DNA from: an uncultured Erysipelotrichaceae bacterium | Lineage (GTDB): Bacteria; Bacillota_I; Bacilli_A; Erysipelotrichales; Erysipelotrichaceae | NCBI GenBank assembly: GCA_902796465.1 | Contig: CADBPK010000227.1 | Coordinates: 1 to 6,317 of the forward strand | Direction: 5' to 3' | DNA: 6,317 nucleotides | Shown here: piece by piece, positions 5,359 through 6,317 of the stretch | Layout of the letters: every line of letters begins with the position of its first letter | Numbering within the stretch: the first letter of the stretch is position 1 | Made by a program: the position numbers and the translations under genes | Notes under the pieces: model-generated | Databases searched by the model: none | The model's input: only the letters and a program-made list of their open reading frames with translations | What the model was told of the DNA's origin: nothing

Positions 5359-6160
5359 GTATTCCCTCCTTTTCAAGGATGTATGCTTTCGCTTCTTCCA
5401 GCACCAGTTCTGCCCCTATTTTCAGATCTTTGACAGCGAGTGCCGTTTCTTTTTCCGTATTGTATTTTCTGTTCGGTTCTATTTTATCCGCAATATAGAG
5501 TATCCTGTCCAGACTGCTTTTTCCGTCACCGAGCGTATGGTGCTCGATCGCCTTGAGTATTCTTTTATTGTATATGCCCATATTCTGCCTGATCCATACC
5601 GGGGCAGTATAACTGTGCCACACATTCGGATTCATTTTCAGCATTGCCGGATTCCAGACGGACAGGAGTTTCTCCCCTTCTTCCGGTGTCCATTTCTTCG
5701 TTATGTCATGCAGAAGCGATGCAATGCGTGCCTCCTTCTGATCCACCCCATGACACCGCGCAAGCATGCATGCGGTCTCCGCAACGCCGTATGAATGGAT
5801 CTTCCTGCCGGGTTTGCACATATAGTTCAGTGTTTCTTCCAGATAATATCCTTCTGAAAACAGAAGATACGGAAGTCCCCATGCGGCAAGCCTGTATTCC
5901 CCGTGCCGGATCTTTTCTTCATCCGGATCTGTCAGCTGCACGGATTTATCATCATCAGACAGACGGTCCGTCACATGAATATGCCGGTATGCCCGGAATG
6001 CTTTTTCCAGAAATTTCTTTCTCAGATCACGGGGAAGGATTCCCTCTTCCTCCGGAAAAACATAAATCACCCGGCAGTGATATTTTCTCCGTATTTCCTT
6101 TACCGCTGTGACCTCTGATTTTGAAACAGGATCAAATGATCCGCAGACTACGATTCTCAT
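5351..6160 (-). CDS. yqeK: Degenerate NadD-like nucleotidyltransferase fused to YqeK-type HD phosphohydrolase
   Basis: The C-terminal half (about 112-269) is a YqeK-type HD domain. Metal and catalytic residues seen are H122 (HSYGVAETA), H151-D152 (LLHDITKKW), H182 (WHSYTA), H207-H208 and D225 (LDRILYIADKIEPNR). YqeK enzymes hydrolyse diadenosine tetraphosphate symmetrically to ADP. The first about 110 residues resemble NadD (nicotinate-mononucleotide adenylyltransferase): MRIVVCGSFDP aligns with the GGTFDPxHxGH loop, but both histidines are gone (VSKSE at 12-16). The end (EEKIRHGEYRLAAWGLPYLL) resembles the NadD tail, and roughly the middle half of a normal NadD is missing. NAD synthesis by this module is therefore unlikely. 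The gene sits where nadD and yqeK normally stand as separate genes. Its ATG overlaps the yhbY stop as ATGA and has no strong ribosome site, so translation is probably coupled. The HD part should be active; the role of the N-terminal part is unknown. Confidence 0.85.
   Translation of the reverse strand: MRIVVCGSFDPVSKSEVTAVKEIRRKYHCRVIYVFPEEEGILPRDLRKKFLEKAFRAYRHIHVTDRLSDDDKSVQLTDPDEEKIRHGEYRLAAWGLPYLLFSEGYYLEETLNYMCKPGRKIHSYGVAETACMLARCHGVDQKEARIASLLHDITKKWTPEEGEKLLSVWNPAMLKMNPNVWHSYTAPVWIRQNMGIYNKRILKAIEHHTLGDGKSSLDRILYIADKIEPNRKYNTEKETALAVKDLKIGAELVLEEAKAYILEKEGIHV
5365..5371 (-). promoter_or_regulatory. Ribosome binding site that sets the rsfS start (AAGGAGG)
   Basis: On the minus strand AAGGAGG lies 6 bases before ATG 5358, within the last codons of the yqeK-like gene. 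It decides in favour of ATG 5358 over the upstream in-frame TTG at 5376. Confidence 0.9.
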
Positions 6161-6317
6161 GGCAGAATGATCTTCTGATTTTTTGCGCGCTTATAGAGAA
6201 CGACTGTGCGTCCTATGACCTGCACGACTTCGCTTTTTGTATGCATAGCCAGATCAAACGCGGTTTCTTTCAGATCAGCCGGTGCTGTTTTCAGGACATT
6301 GACCTTGACCAGTTCCC
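6157..6317 (-). CDS. yhbY: Ribosome-assembly RNA-binding protein YhbY (CRM/KH-like), C-terminal 52 residues; 5' end outside window
   Basis: The minus strand is open from the window edge to a TGA at 6157-6159. It reads ELVKVNVLKTAPADLKE, then TAFDLAMHTKSEVVQVIGRT and VVLYKRAKN. This matches the second half of YhbY/YqeI, where an (E)LVKV strand is followed by a helix and the VVQVIGR-x-(V/I)VLY strand pair of the CRM fold. YhbY associates with precursors of the large ribosomal subunit. The N-terminal half, with the GxxG RNA-binding loop, lies beyond the window. The last six residues (QKIILP) form a short extension after the domain. The stop overlaps the next gene's ATG by 4 bases (ATGA), so the two are probably coupled. 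Confidence 0.92.
   Translation of the reverse strand, partial: ELVKVNVLKTAPADLKETAFDLAMHTKSEVVQVIGRTVVLYKRAKNQKIILP

Noticed and set aside
5300..5794. Plus-strand 164-codon open frame
   Set aside because: Antisense to rsfS and the HD domain of the yqeK-like gene; Phe/Cys/Arg-rich composition typical of a shadow frame.

Overview
The window looks like ordinary chromosomal DNA of a Gram-positive, low-to-moderate GC Bacillota. An Erysipelotrichia-type organism is my best guess. The reasons are the recU/class A PBP and nth/dnaD neighbourhood, the yhbY/(nadD)/yqeK/rsfS block, strong AAGGAGG-type ribosome sites and intrinsic terminators with U-tracts. The class assignment is inference; the phylum is well supported. 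I see no mobile element, CRISPR array, tRNA or rRNA.

Layout: (1) Bases 1-3141, plus strand. The tail of recU (Holliday-junction resolvase) overlaps the start of a 1003-residue class A penicillin-binding protein (ponA-like). That gene ends inside its own terminator hairpin. (2) Bases 3149-4391, minus strand. A dnaD-nth operon (replication-initiation primosome protein and endonuclease III) converges on ponA and has its own terminator. Its TATAAT promoter lies just upstream of dnaD. (3) Bases 4392-4964, plus strand. A membrane-anchored thioredoxin-fold protein whose CxxC is reduced to NPDC is transcribed divergently from dnaD, apparently from a promoter back-to-back with dnaD's. (4) Bases 4965-6317, minus strand. 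The order is yhbY (only its 3' part is here), then a fused protein of a degraded NadD-like nucleotidyltransferase plus a YqeK HD phosphohydrolase, then rsfS. These genes are tightly overlapped and end at a bidirectional terminator shared with the thioredoxin-like gene.

Functionally the window joins cell-wall synthesis and DNA repair/recombination (recU, ponA, nth, dnaD) to a ribosome-assembly/nucleotide-stress block (yhbY, yqeK, rsfS). The most unusual items are: the NadD remnant fused to YqeK, which has lost the catalytic histidines and its middle; the loss of the second conserved glutamate in the PBP glycosyltransferase domain; the monothiol thioredoxin-like protein; and a near-perfect 16-bp palindrome between the divergent promoters at about 4390. 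I found no clear sign of an entirely new multi-gene system.
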